DNA of 64,000 bases, from positions 753,374-817,373 of the forward strand of contig VXAY01002875.1 of assembly GCA_013399855.1 (NCBI GenBank), given 5' to 3'. The DNA comes from Oxyruncus cristatus. Lineage: Eukaryota > Chordata > Aves > Passeriformes > Cotingidae. Position 1 is the stretch's first letter; each line of letters opens with the position of its first letter. Below, piece after piece: positions 1-12,477 of the stretch. The position numbers were made by a program, and so were the translations under genes. Under the pieces are notes generated by a model that was given only the letters and a program-made list of their open reading frames with translations, did not search any database and was not told the DNA's origin.

Positions 1-344
1 ATTTTTCTAAACAGATTATAAATGATGAATCTTGAACAATAAAAATGGTAGAATAGTTCATAACAATATGACAGCAACAGGAGTTGTAAAAAATATTTCT
101 GATTGGCACACAGATAAAAGGCTGGATGATCTGTTTATGATGATGATAATGAAGTAGCTTCCCACCACAGTAGCCCCTGGAGAGGGGTTGTTAAACAGCA
201 GATAAACAATTCTGGGTGATTCAGATGAATTGCTAGAAATAAACTTCTCTCAGAAGGTTTTAGAGATCTAGTCTTGGAGCTGCTACTGCTGCATCTAAAG
301 CAGTTGTGGGCTGCTGGGGAAGGACCAGGGGCAGGAGGAAGGCT

Positions 345-1440
345 CATATTTGGCTACTATTTAAGAAGGGTAAAAAGTAATTACAGGCCAATTGGCTGAG
401 TCTCCAGTATTTTGCAGAGGATAAAACAACCAATATAGATCTCAAGTAATAATTTTTTTAAAGCTCTGTAATTAATGTCAATTAACTTGGCTTTAAGGGA
501 AATAGATGCTGTCAAACTAATTTGATGTAATTTCTTGCAAAAATTACAACTTCACTTGATGAAGGCAGCTTTGTTAACTGTATTACAACTCTAAGTCATT
601 TGACTTGTTCTGTAGAATATCTTTATGAAGAAACTGAATGCTTTGAAGCCTGTATGGAGTGTCTCCATCTATATATGGAGAGCAGGACTCTATAGGTGAA
701 GAGCACTGTATGAGGTCAGGCAAAAACCTTGAACTTATTTTATACTAAAGTCACTTCTGAGTCCACAGTCATATTAATAGCATTATAAAGCCGATAAATG
801 AAGGAAACCAATGTATAATTGTAAATGGGAAACTATCTATTAGCAAACAAATGGGTTCCTTTGGGGTTACCACAGGTACTGGTGATCATCTCTTTACTAT
901 TTAATAGCCTTATCAGTGACCTGGATTAAAGGTAAGTCGTCGTGGTTAGACAAGAGACTGGGTACAGCAGAAAACAAACCACAAAAGGACAAGCCTGACA
1001 AGAACAACTGTAGGGATCTGTAGAAAGATGGGAGAAACCAGTTTAGGTGTTAATATGGCCAAGCACAGAATCACCTTATTAGAATAAAGAATACAGGCCA
1101 TACTTACAGGGTGAGAGGGAGAGAGAGGACTCTATTCTCCAAAGCAGAGACTGAATATAAGACCCGGGGTCCTGGGAAGCAATCAGCTTGACATGAATTC
1201 CCCACGCAAGGCTGTGGCCAAAAGGGCTAGTGCGAGCCTCAGCTGTACAAACAAATGAAAATCAAAAGATGAGTAGGTAGGTTACGGTGACACTGTATTT
1301 GGTTCTCATTGCTCTGCTCCAAGAACCACGTATCTGCTCCTGCTGCTTCATTTTACAATAAAGTGTTGGAAAAATTGGAAGAGTGTTCAGGGAAGAGAAA
1401 TTAAATGACTGAAAACTGGGTGGCAGAAGACTTTGTTATA
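345..1440 (+). mobile_element. Ancient CR1/L3-like LINE remnant, ORF2 RT region
   Basis: This is a heavily decayed non-LTR retrotransposon read on the plus strand. Landmarks appear in the order expected for a CR1-type reverse transcriptase. A TTTAAGAAGGGTAAAAAG stretch is followed by AATTACAGGCCAATTGG (frame NYRPIG, the NYRP box of the RT fingers) near 380-395. A GTCAAACTAATTTGATGT block lies near 511, a GGGTTACCACAGGTACTGG block (the GVPQGS-like box) near 863, and TTTAATAGCCTTATCAGTGACCTGG (LFN-LISDL) near 900. The segment at 1165-1230, with AATCAGCTTGACATGAA and GCTGTGGCCAAAAGGGCTA, matches the region between the RT and the 3' end. Stop codons and indels interrupt every frame, and the FADD catalytic box is not recognisable. 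The divergence is much greater than in the other CR1 copies here, which suggests an older lineage. The 3' tail is not visible, so the right edge is approximate. Confidence 0.75.
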
Positions 1441-4400
1441 AATCAAAATCTTAAAGGGCATTTTGTTATTTTTTTCACAGTATAGCAGTATTCATACAAT
1501 GAATAAATTTGGCAATTGCGGGCTCTAATCCAGCAAAGGTGGAAAATTCATTGGAATGGAATGCTATTCCAATCCAGACTGTGAACAGGCAATTTTGTTC
1601 TGCTTTTTCAGCAATGATCTGTTATGGGTAAATAACCAGTAATTAACCCTTTGCACCACAGGTTGTGATGTACTGTCTGTCTCTGCAAAGTCGTGGAAGT
1701 AACTATGCCTGATTTAAAAAGGATGCGCACCCACATGGCTTGGGTTAATTGGCACAAAGCAGGAGCTCCAGCAGGTGAGACCTACTGCCTGTCTAAAGCT
1801 GGAGGGCAGGTGAGTGGTCACTGCATCACGCTGGGCTTTGTGTTGCCACCAAGAAACATTCCTTCTTCTCCAGGGTAGTAGTAATCCTGGCAGCCTTCCT
1901 GCTCATGGCTTACAAAATACTTCCAGGGAAAACCCCAACCTTTTGGGGATGAGATGCCATCTAAGTACAAATGACACCCAACTGTCCATCTTCTGCAGGA
2001 TCTGAAGGCTCTCAGTTCCCAGCACTTGCGTCACACAAAACCTCACTGTACAAGGTTCCTCACACTGAGATGCCAAGGAAACCATTTCCAGGAAACTGAT
2101 GGGTGTTATTACAGCTCTGACACTGAGAGAGCACCTGTGACTCCTTGCTTTAGCAATTCACTTCATCTGTACTGGGACCTTGTCCCAGGGATCTGTTTGG
2201 GATTTCATCCCAGCATCACCTAACCACTGAAGGTGACCTCAGAGAATTATCCTTTTAGGATGAATTGTTGGACTAGCTACCTTCTTCAGGAAAACAAGGT
2301 AGTGCCTTTAAGCAGGATGAGTGGATGTGAGCACTGCTCCTGCAGGCACCTCCCAGGTCGCTCAGGACATCCATGTCTTCTTCCCTTTCCCCATGCTGAG
2401 GGAACTGGGTGCTGCCAAGAAAGCTTTTGGTGCTCTGTCCCAAGGCTGTGGTTGGGCAGGTGGGTTCCTAAGGACCCAGCAGCTGAATTTGCTTCATCCC
2501 ATAGCCCGCCAATATTTAGATTTGGTGTTTTTTAAAGAGGCAGTGCAAGCTTTTGTCTGTGCTGTCTGTCTTAACCTGGGCCTTTGGCCAGAAAGTATTA
2601 ATCCCATCAATGTGCAGGAGTGGGAAGGCTGGGAAGTGTTTGATTTGTGCCAGTTGCTGGCATCATCTCATTTTAAGCTTCTGGAATGAACCCACATATG
2701 ACTGAATGCTGCAGTATAAATTCTGCAAACAAAACAGTTAAAATAATCCCAATTACTTGAGCTCGGGACTGGTTCACATATGCCACTCCAGAGATTTAGA
2801 AGGTGTTACTTCAAACAAACATCTAGTTATATTTAATTATGATTCTACATATATTCTTCTGTTCAACAGGTGGGAAAAATATTTTTCAGACTTTCAGTCA
2901 CTCTCAAGTCAGTGATGCCTGCTAAAACACAGCATGCTCAACATAGTAAAATCTCAGTGCTATGTTACAAACATAAAAGAAGCATACAATTTTCAGTAAA
3001 ATTGTAGTATAAAACTTCTGCAGAGTGAACTAAAACAAGAAAGTCTGTGAAAATTTTAGGGAGGAAGATGGCCTGTCCAAGCGTGGTGTGTGTATATATA
3101 CGTGTATATGCATTCATACACCACCACTTCATCCCAGCTATATCCAGTATTCCTATCAACAGTTCTCAAGACTCAAAACTGGCAACTCTTTAGTCAGTAA
3201 TAGAGCAAAAGTTTTGGGAAAGCTAATCAAGAGGGAGGTTTCAGAACTACTAACAAAAGATGAATCAGACCCTGCAAAAATATGGTTTGAATTGTGCATT
3301 TTTGCATCTTAATACCTTCTGTCCTCCTGGATGCATTTCTCTTCCTCTTCCTCTGGCACAACTCCAACTACATCCTACAGCATGAGGATGTTCTGTTAAG
3401 CACATGTGCAACTGCGTTTTTAAGCCTTGTAAAGGCTTGCTTATGTCAAAAGTTATACCATTACAAGGATCACAGAGGCAGGACTCCACAAATATAATTT
3501 TACAGATGAAGTAACTGTGGAAACCTTCCTAAACATAAATGATAGAAACTACATAGAAACAAAGAGCTTTAACGCACAAATTTTAAAAACCTTTTTTGAA
3601 AATATTACAAAGTAAATAGATGCAAGACTTGTCCTTTTATTCCAGACACACAGACACAGAATTATATGGGAGAGTGAGAGACTAACCATCCCATCTGCCT
3701 TTGTAATTCACCCAGCCTAGACACAGAAATACTACGGAATTTAATGCAATGAACCCCAGAAGTGTCACTTTCGCAAATCTCAAGAGGCATCATTGACCTG
3801 AGGCTGGCTGCAGTTTCTGCCCCAATTCCAGTTTAATGTATTCCAGTCTGACCCTCAAGCGACAGTGCTGCTGAAGAACACGCTAAGAAACAAATGCAGG
3901 CAATTGCTTTGACATAATTCTTTTGGACGCAGGCAGATCGAATGTGCTGATGTCAACAGAGACCAGGAAAGAGTTTTATCCGATCTCCTTTCCCCACTGA
4001 AGAAAATGAGAGAAAACAAAGCACAACCCAAAACCTAGCCAAACACATGCCTACCTCTCAGCAGCAATACTCATACATGCTGTCTAAGAAAGGGAGAGCC
4101 AAGACAAACATTTCTAAGTAGCATTTGGATGTATACATAGCATTTCATTTATAGCTTTACATGACTTCTATATAAAATTGGCTCGTTGCACATAACACGC
4201 ATGAAACATCTGTTCTATAGAGGATATTAATTTAAAACCTCAGAAACAGCCTAATTCAGTCCTTTATGGCCATAGTACATTCAAAAGAGTTCCTAACAGA
4301 GTTCCCTCACTTCAAAACAAACCAGTCTTCTTCCCTTTCTCCCATTCTTCTAAAATTTAGGGGACTGCGTGGACCTGTTTTCAATATGATTGTCAGGATG

Positions 4401-5417
4401 AAACCTTCCTGCCTTGCCACTCACTACAATATCCAAGCTCTAGCAACTTTCAGGCTGCATAGTTTGATGTCAGAGAACACTGAGGCAGCACTGATGTTTT
4501 CTGCACAAGGACAGCAAGAAGAGAAGCTGGGAATATTTTTTTCCATGGAAAACATGAGTTATGGTAGGAAACCAGATCAAGGATGATATGATGTCCACCT
4601 TGAGAATCAAAGGCTAAGCTAAAGATTTTCTTCTCCACCTGGTTGCTGTTGCTCCTGAAATAACTTCAGTATAAAAGGAAAAGATAAAACCCCCGCACAT
4701 CAACGGTACAGTTTTTCAGAACTCATGAGGAAAAATACCAGGACTGAACATGGCTTGTCCCTCAACTTTATACAATGAAAACAGAAAAAAGAACAGATCT
4801 CATTCTCTCCTCTCTCTTTTACTTCCTCTTCTAGGAAAGGCTTCCATCTCTGCTACTCACAATTTTTTTTTTTTCTTCCATTCCTCCAGCTCCTCCCCGC
4901 TTCAGTCCACGCAGAAAGATTGTCTGCAATGGTGTAACGCAAAAACCAGATGAAACACACAAGGCTTCCTCTTTCTGTGTGGCTGGAGTGTTTCCAAGAA
5001 GAGAAAGACTTGTGATGATTCTCATTTTGCTCTTCTGCAGCTGCTTGAGTGGGTCACTCTACCACAATAAAAGCCTGCATCTGCTATCTGACCATGATTG
5101 AGAGACAGAAAAAAATTACCATTTTGAATGTCCATAAGAAGTGTGGCCTCAGAGAAGACACATCATGTGTTACAGCCACTGAAGTGGAACACCAAACCAC
5201 CACTATACAAAGAAAAACCAGACTTTTGTCCTTCCTCGTCTACCAGCCTTGATGTGACCTGCCCCCAGAATGTGACCACAAACTGCCCAAACCACAGTCT
5301 GGTTGAGCACCAGAAGCCACAGAATCTTTTAAGATATGCTGGGACCTGCATATATGTTGCAATGTTCAGGCAATAAGGGTTTTAAGACCGCAAAGCATGG
5401 GGAATTATAAATAATTT
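1441..5417. other. Unique noncoding sequence
   Basis: I see no gene in this stretch. Short open frames on both strands (100 and 122 codons at 2233-2689, 106 codons at 4266-4586) overlap each other in different frames and show no recognised domain. A short alternating purine-pyrimidine patch, GTGTGTATATATACGTGTATA, lies at about 3088-3108, and a T12 tract lies at about 4863. No repeat family was recognised. Confidence 0.5.
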
Positions 5418-5650
5418 AATCATAGAATCATAGAATGGTTTGGCTTGGAAGGGACCTTAAATACCACCTATTTCCAACCCCCTTGCCGTGGGCAGGAACA
5501 CCTTCCACTGATGGCTCAAAGCCCCATCCAACCTGGCCTTGAACACTTCCAGGGATGGGGTATACACAACTTCTCTGGGCAATCTGTGACAGCGCTTCAC
5601 TACTATAACAGTAAAGAATTTCTTCCTAATATCTAATCTAAACCTGCCCT
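5418..5650 (-). mobile_element. CR1 LINE 3' fragment, minus strand
   Basis: This is the 3'-terminal ~230 bp of a CR1 element in antisense orientation. The left edge, AATCATAGAATCATAGAATGG, is the complement of the 8-bp-periodic CR1 3' tail. It is followed by GGCTTGGAAGGGACCTTAAA, CATCCAACCTGGCCTTGAA and AAGAATTTCTTCCTAATATC, all standard CR1 3' blocks in order. It is truncated on its 5' side at about 5650, where a plus-strand CR1 begins immediately. The two copies are therefore head to head. CR1 copies in birds are usually 5'-truncated, so the length is ordinary. Confidence 0.93.
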
Positions 5651-6557
5651 GTTCAGTATCTTTGTTAATGACACAGGAAGCGGGATCGAGTGCACGCTCA
5701 GCAAGCTTGTGGATGACACCAAGCTGAGTGGTGCCATTGATTGCTGGAAGGAAGGAATGTCATCCAGAGGACCTTGACAAGTTTGATAAGTGGGCCTCTG
5801 TGAACCTCATGAAATACAAGACTTAGTGCAACATCTTTTACCTCGGTCAGGGCGAAGGATGAAGGACAAAGGAACTGAGAGCAACCCTGTAAAGAAGGAC
5901 TTGAGGGTACTGATGGATGAGAAATTGGATATGAGCTGGTAAAATTCCCACCCAGAAAGCCAACCATATCCTGGGCTGCATCGAAAGAAGCATGACCAGC
6001 ACATTGAGGGAGGTGGTTCTGGTCGGCACTCATGAGACCTGATCGGGAGTACTTCATCCAGTTCTGGGGTCCCCACTACAAGACCTTGGACCTGTTGGAG
6101 CAGGTCCAGAGAAGGGCCACAAAGATGATCAGAGGGCTAGAAGACCTCTCCTATGAAGATAGGCTGAGAGAGCTGGGGTTGCTCAGCATGAAGCAGACTC
6201 CAGGAAGACCTTATAGCAGCCTTTCAAAACTTAAAGAGGGCTATAAGAAACATGAAGAGAAACTTTTTACCAAGACCTGCAGTGACAGGATTAGGGACAA
6301 CAATTTTAAACTGAAAGAGGGTAGATTTGAACTGGACATAGGAAGAAATCTTTTACAATGAAGGTGGTGAGACACTGGAATAGGTTACCCAGAGAAGCTG
6401 ACAAAGTTCCGTTGTTGGAGATGTTTAATGTCAGACTGGATGGGGCTTTGAGCAACCTGGTCTAGTGGCAGGTGTCACTGTTCAGTGCAAGAGTTTTGGA
6501 ACAGATGGACTTCAAAGATTCTCCCAACTCAAACTATTCTATGATTGATGATTCTGT
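5651..6557 (+). mobile_element. CR1 LINE, 5'-truncated, plus strand
   Basis: This is the 3' part of CR1 ORF2 plus the 3' end. It starts just upstream of the RT catalytic box: the frame reads TLSKLVDDTKLSG, so the usual FADD motif is LVDD with both aspartates kept. The thumb/C-terminal portion follows. A 109-codon open stretch at 6032-6361 carries the familiar RPDREYFIQFWGPHYK, QVQRRATKMIRGLE and RLRELGLLS blocks. The 3' end runs through AATAGGTTACCCAGAGAAGC and GCAACCTGGTCTAGTGGCAG to ACTATTCTATGATTGATGA. It is a dead copy with stops and small deletions. It lies directly against the antisense CR1 on its left. Confidence 0.93.
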
Positions 6558-8914
6558 TATTGAATTGGACTGTCACCTCCATGGCTGCTATCACAAAACA
6601 GAGTTGGTGCAGGTCATGCAGCTGGGACTTAATGGTGCTGTAAGACAACTTGTGGAATATGGGTACAAACCTGTATTACTGTAGACAGAGACAAATAAAG
6701 CACCTGCACTCTAGGATTAAGGCACATGAAGAAGAGAGGATAAGATATCCATATGATTCTGCCTAAATGCATAGATGATACAAAACAAAAGCAAGAACCA
6801 AAAGCACTCATACCTTTACATTGTCATTTGTATGAAGAGCCAGTCTATTATTTCTTCCATAATGTAAAGCTACAGTTGTTATGACAATCACAGCAGTTGT
6901 TATGCAGTTCATGCTCACTATCTTTTCAGAGCGTGAGAGATCTGATCATCTGCAGTCTTTGAATACTTCCCTCTAAACATGCTCAACTAATATGACTCCA
7001 GTTTTCAGCAACAGCAGATTATCTGTTGTTTGACTACTGCAGGCTGTTACAATATTTTTACAACAGGAAATGTGTGTTCCATACGTAAGAAGACTACATT
7101 TACAAGAAATAATGCAGGAAGGTGATCTAATTTCTCTTCTGCTTCCTTCCTTCTGCAGTGTGCTGCATTGAGATGTTTGTTCCAATACACAGATATTAGT
7201 TCAAGGCCAAGATTTTATTTAGCCTGATCCCACAAAATAAGCCAGCAATTAAACTGCAATTCAAACAACCTCAGCTTTTGTGCTGCATTCACATTCATGT
7301 AAGTGATTTAGGTAAGTGAGCTTAAAATTTCCCTTTTCAAGGTTATTGAGCCTGTCTTATCCGTGGCTGGATATTTGTGTCAATGCTACAGTTTTAAACC
7401 CCCTGCAAATCAAGAACACCTCCCAGAGGTGCAAACTGTACATCAAGCAGGAAATGTCAGTTTTGAAGGGTCTTTGTTGTTGCCCTGAACCTCAGTACTG
7501 CGGGCTGTAAGGAAATGGCCACTGCGCTGCATTTAGGGAAAAAGCACAAGATCTTCACAAAGCACCGTACCCACCCGCGGATGTTACCCAGCTAAAACTG
7601 CTGAACAAAGAAATCTGAGTAACTGTTACGCTTCACTCCTCTGCTTTTGAAAACCAGTTTTTAATTTAGGAACTCTGAGGTAGCCTTTTAATAGGAAACT
7701 TTAAAGTATTCTCCTATACTTATCCTATTTATTACTGTGACTGGCAATACATGTATATAATAAATTATAAATGGCCACATGCTACTGCCTCCTGTCTGCA
7801 AGCTAAAAGCTGGCAAGATAGTCTATACTACTACAGGGCCTAATCTGCATCAGGCAGGTTGCTGAATTTGGAAAGTTAGGAGCACCAGTGGATCCACAAA
7901 CTGACCAGTCAGTGCTGACTGCTCATTGCCAAAATTCTTGGAAAGGGATAAACAGATGGGTCAGGAAAGGACAGTACTCTGAACTGGATTGTACAGCCAT
8001 AGAAATAACATCTGAGATAATTTGCTCTCTATCTTCTATGCGAAAAACCATTAGACCATTAAAACCCTTTCCACTATATCCTGCATTATTTGTGAGAAAA
8101 CAGGACTAGCTCTTTCATATTTATGTGTTAGAGAGGTATGTAAAATACAAATAAAATTAAGAGATACTTCCAAAAGTTATGTTTGTTTTGTTTATGATGT
8201 CAGTAGTGTATTCTTCTGACGAGGCAATACTGACTCTGAAATGCAGAAGATTTCCCTACAGCTGGGCTGGAGGCTCAGTCGTTTGTTTGCATTTTGGGCA
8301 CTCAACTGTCTTCAGTGAAGATGAAGTGTGAAAAATGAGGCTCCATGTTTTCTTTTGTATATATTTTTTTTTCCAGAGCAGTTTTTCATATGCCAGGAGC
8401 ATAAACGTAAGCAAAAGAAAACAGTCCCAACTTTGTCAGCTTCCCAGAACTATATTTTGTATGCTGGTGCTTTTGTTTTCTTGCAAGTTCAGCACTGCTT
8501 TAATGGTAGCACCCTGGATTCCCCCTGCCCCCAACAAGTGATACATATTAGTACATCTGTTTTCTCTGTAAAGTCTTTCTGCATTCTTTGCAGGGCACAG
8601 GAAGGATGTGGGCTCCTTTTCACATTCAAATGAGGCAAATTAGCCTTTGCCTGGTTCCTACAGTATAATGCTTATTTTACATTTAAGCGTGAGAAAAAGG
8701 GAGGAAATAAAACCCAACATATTAGGTGGGTTATATGTTCCATTTTGGTTAAAGCTTAACTGAGCCTTCTTTTGCAAACTGCTTTCCACAGGATATAATT
8801 TCAGGATGATGTTCAATAGTTTAATAATGTAAAATGACTGAATAGTCTGCACAAAGAAGTAGCAGCCACAGATACATTAAACATGAGAAAAAGCTGAAAA
8901 TGCCAACCTGAATC
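6558..8914. other. Unique noncoding sequence
   Basis: I see no gene or recognised repeat in this stretch. The open frames are at most 101 codons (8328-8633), and two of them overlap in different frames at 8328-8633. The sequence is AT-rich with short T and A runs. Confidence 0.5.
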
Positions 8915-10438
8915 AGCAGGGTTCAACCCAGGAGACTCCTGCAGTGCACTGATGGTAACTCCCTAACAGAGGTGACTGGGTCAACAATAGGAAATGCTGT
9001 GCTGGACCTTCTACTTACAAACAAGGATCAGGAGATGTCAGGGCAGGTCAAGGGCAGCATGGGGTGCACTGATACTGAGATGGTGGATAGTCATTTTTCC
9101 AAAAAGCTGGATAACAACCCCCATGAAGGGCAGTCTTTCACCTCTTCAGAGATCTGGTCAAAAGAATCCTGTGGGATACAGCCCCGAAGAAAAAAGGGGT
9201 CCAGGGAAGCCTGTTGATTTTGAAGGATCACCTCCTGTGAGCTCTAGAATGGTCCATCTCAACATGCAGGGCACAAGCATTGCACAGGGAGCAGGAGGCC
9301 CACACTGACAAATAAGTGGCTCCGGACTAAAACAAAATGGAAGTGCACAAGATACGGAAGCAGAGTCAGATAGGGTTAGAAAAGCCAAATCCCACCTGGA
9401 GTTGAATCCAGTGAGGATTTTCAAAAGCAGCAAAAGGATTTCCATAGGTATATCAGCAGCAAAAAGGGCCTGCTGCTGCATGGGGGATTAGTGGTGTAGC
9501 CCAGGAGGTGATACTGGGGCCAATACTGTTTAACCTCTTCATTAGTGATCTACACAATGGCAGAGAGTGCATCCTCAGAAGGGTTTGGAAGAGTGGTTGA
9601 TATCCCAGATGGCTGTGCTTGCCATTCACAGGTACCTTGACAGAAATGAGCCAATATGAGCTTCCTGAAGTACACTAATGGGAAATGCCAAGTCCCGTGC
9701 TTGGAGAGGAATAACTTTATGCTGGGGATGCATGCTGAGGGCTGATCAGCTAGAAAGTAGCATTGTAGGAGAAAATCTGAGTGTTCCAGTGGAAACTAAG
9801 ATGAATATGAGCCAGCAATGCTCCCTTATGGTAAAGGTGGCCATCAACCTCCTGGTTTGCATTAGAAAAAGCACTTCCAGCAGGTTGGGAAAGATGATCC
9901 TTCCCCTGTATTCAGCACTGGTAAGATATGTCTGGAGTGCTGGATTCAATTTAGGGAACCCTGAAAATCTGGGGCTCCCTGGTACAGAAGATATATGAAC
10001 TTATTTGAGGAGATCCAGCAAAGGGCCGCAAAGATGGTTAAGAGTTTAGAGCATCCCTCCTATGGGGAAAGGCTGAGAGAGCTGGGACTCTTCAGCCTGG
10101 AGAAGAGAAGGTTCAGGACAACCTTATTAATGCATACGGGAGACAGTGAATGAGACGAGTCAAGAGCTCACAGTGATGTCCTGTAACTGGCAATGGGCAC
10201 AAATTAAAATACAGGAAATGCTGTTCAAACATAAGAAAAACCCTTTTGTACTGAGAGGGTGTTGAACACTGGAACAGGTTGCCCAGAGAGGCTGTAGAGT
10301 CTCCATTGCTGGAGATATCCAAACCCGATATGGATATGACCCTGAGATACCGACTTGAAGTTGACCCTGGTTTGAGCAGAGGGTTGGAGTAGATGATCCC
10401 CAGAGGCCCCTCCTAACCCCAGCAATATGTGATTCTGC
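8915..10438 (+). mobile_element. CR1 LINE, long decayed copy (endonuclease end to 3' end)
   Basis: This is the longest CR1 in the window. The 5' part covers the C-terminal end of the ORF2 endonuclease: CTCCTGCAGTGCACTGATGG, then the frame GSTIGNAVLDLLLTNK at about 8975-9025, followed by a GCTDTEMVDSHF block (equivalent to GCSDHEMVEF). A linker at 9400-9470 reads like KGFHRYISSK. The RT is represented by GGGGCCAATACTGTTTAACC (GPILFNLF) at about 9515. The FADD catalytic box expected at about 9575-9600 has been lost. The 3' third contains AGGGCCGCAAAGATGGTTAA, GGCTGAGAGAGCTGGGACTC and GGAACAGGTTGCCCAGAGAG, and ends at ATATGTGATTCTG. Many stops and deletions interrupt it. The tail differs from the ATTCTATGATTC type, so it belongs to a different CR1 subfamily from the copies at 5.6 and 40.2 kb. 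Confidence 0.9.
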
Positions 10439-12106
10439 CAGGTCATACCTGCTGCACTTATAAAAATCCTCCTCTCACTCCTTTTAGAAGACAGAGACAA
10501 ATGCAACAATTCAGTAAGTTAACTAAAGCATGGTATGCATTTTGCAGGGAAAAGGTGTGGTTCAAATCCTGCTTTTTTAGATCCTGTGCTCTAATTCAAG
10601 TGGTAAAGCTAAGAGATGGGATGAAAGAAAAAACAAACAACTGCTTGGTAAACTGTGGTTTAGCACAGGCAGGTAGCACTAGGTGGAAATTCAGTGCACA
10701 CTCTTTACACTACAGCAACTTCTTGGACGCTTAATGCACCCTATGCACAAGGCAACATACTCCACATACAGAGGACAGAAAATGAAGTAGTCAGCTGCTG
10801 TAAATTTATACTAGGCTTTATTGATGGCAATCTCCTAGAGCAACATGCCCTTAGCTCTGTTGACAGTCATGGGCCAACTTTGACAGGTTTTACCGAGAGA
10901 CCTGAAAGATGTTTTGACACACCTGCTAAAGCATGCAAGTACTTTATCCGTCTTGGTTGCCATTCTCATCCACAGTACTGGGATGCACCAGTCTTGCAGC
11001 AGCCAATGGGCTGTGTCCTTAGTCTGGGGACTTGCAAGACCCATGTCCCAAGTCTCTGTTCTGCTCACGAAGTACCCCTTGAAATAAGTTACTTGCTGTT
11101 GTTCTTGGTTTTCCCCCTGTTCTGACCTGAGTCACCATACAGTGCACTCTCTTCTCACCCTGCGTGAGCAGAGTCCTGCCGTGGCCTCCCACTCCCACTT
11201 TGGGAGACTTGAAGCCTGCACTGGCCACGCAACAAGAGTTCCTATCCTCAGAGCTGACACTGGTTTCCCATACACCTTGCTGTCCAAGTGTCACGGTTCT
11301 CAAAAAGTTCTCAAAGTTCTCAAAAACAATATAAGTGAAAATAGATTTTAAGCATCCTAGGAAGAGTAAGTTTCTCTCTACTGAGGTATTCATATCACAC
11401 TTCATCCATAATTCGTATTGTAGACTGCTAAAATAATGAGATTTATTATTCCTATCACATGTCCTTTCTGAAGATGCTGGGACGGTGTGGGAGAGGGAAG
11501 AGAGAAAATTAGTTATCAGTCACCACTTGCCAAGAGTAGATTAAGCACTCAAAAGTTATACACTCATGTATAAATGACTCAAGGGAGTTTCACTTATTTC
11601 TTTTCTCCTAGCTTATTTTTTTTGTCTCCTATCCTGCAGCCCTTGTCCCCTTTGTTCTTGGTCACAACCTGCCTGCAGTGGACAAGTTGGAGAGTAGCAA
11701 ACAATTTTGGATTTCCCCCCCTTTCATCATGAGAATTCATTTGGACTTTCTTTCCCAGATTTCAGAGCATGCCTGATTCCTGGGAGCAGAACAGAGAACA
11801 AGAATAGAGTTAATCTTTAGCAATGTGATAAAAATCACTCTCTCACACAGACAACTGGAGAGGGATTTCAACAGAGCTGTTGTGCCAAGCACCTGATAGC
11901 AAAATCTGAAACTGTTGCCAACCCACACCTTCCTGCTCACAGGCACAGCTCACTCAGTCTCTCCCCAACACTCCCTCTTGTCTACCTGGAACTAAAAGCA
12001 TACCCTAACTGAGCATAACTAACTGAGCATACCCTCTCACTAAAATGAGAGGCCACTATTTCCATAACAGACACAGCACTGTCACTTTGCAAGTGGAGTC
12101 ACCTCA
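10439..12106. other. Unique noncoding sequence
   Basis: I see no supported gene. A 143-codon open frame at 10694-11125 (+) is crossed by antisense frames and resembles nothing I know. Two small local repeats are visible: GTTCTCAAA three times at about 11296-11325, and two copies of AACTGAGCATA at about 12006-12032. Confidence 0.5.
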
Positions 12107-12152
12107 TCTCTCTCTCTTTTTTTTTTTTTTTTTTTTTTAATTAAAAAAAAAA
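12107..12152. repeat. Pyrimidine/T22-AATT-A10 palindromic tract
   Basis: A short (TC)n run leads into 22 T's (12117-12138), then AATT, then 10 A's (12143-12152). The central T10-AATT-A10 portion is a perfect 24-bp palindrome. Long homopolymer tracts of this type exclude nucleosomes and are prone to length error. No retroposon body is attached on either side that would make it a simple poly-A tail. Confidence 0.9.
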
Positions 12153-12477
12153 TAGTTAGGAAAAAGCACATTAGCCTATCGGATTGGAGAGATGGGATAG
12201 GAGGACAGGACACATGGAGATTTGATGGCTTTGGCGCAATCTCACCCACCAAGGAGCTGGCAGGTGAGCTGAGCAGCTGGGAAGGGAGGGGAGCAGGGGG
12301 CAGCAGGAGGTGCGGGAAGGGCTAGCAACTTGCTCTCCCAATGCCAGAGTGCCAGCTGGCAGCTACATGTTGCTGGTTGCGTGTGGGCTGTGAGTATAGC
12401 TGAGGAGATGAGCCTTTAGGGGAGGAGCTGTCTGATAAATCATTAATGAATGAAAATATGAAGTAATCTGTCTGCCT

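Noticed and set aside
5418..6557. Twin-priming (5' inversion) of a single CR1
   Set aside because: Both arms contain the CR1 3' terminus. Twin priming would invert an upstream part instead, so two separate insertions fit better.
10559..10569. GGTTCAAATCC, identical in form to a tRNA/SINE B-box
   Set aside because: No A-box at the right distance, no cloverleaf and no SINE body was seen around it, so it is most likely chance.
10694..11125. 143-codon open frame, plus strand
   Set aside because: Antisense frames cover the same bases (10835-11068, 11019-11405) and nothing in it resembles a known protein.
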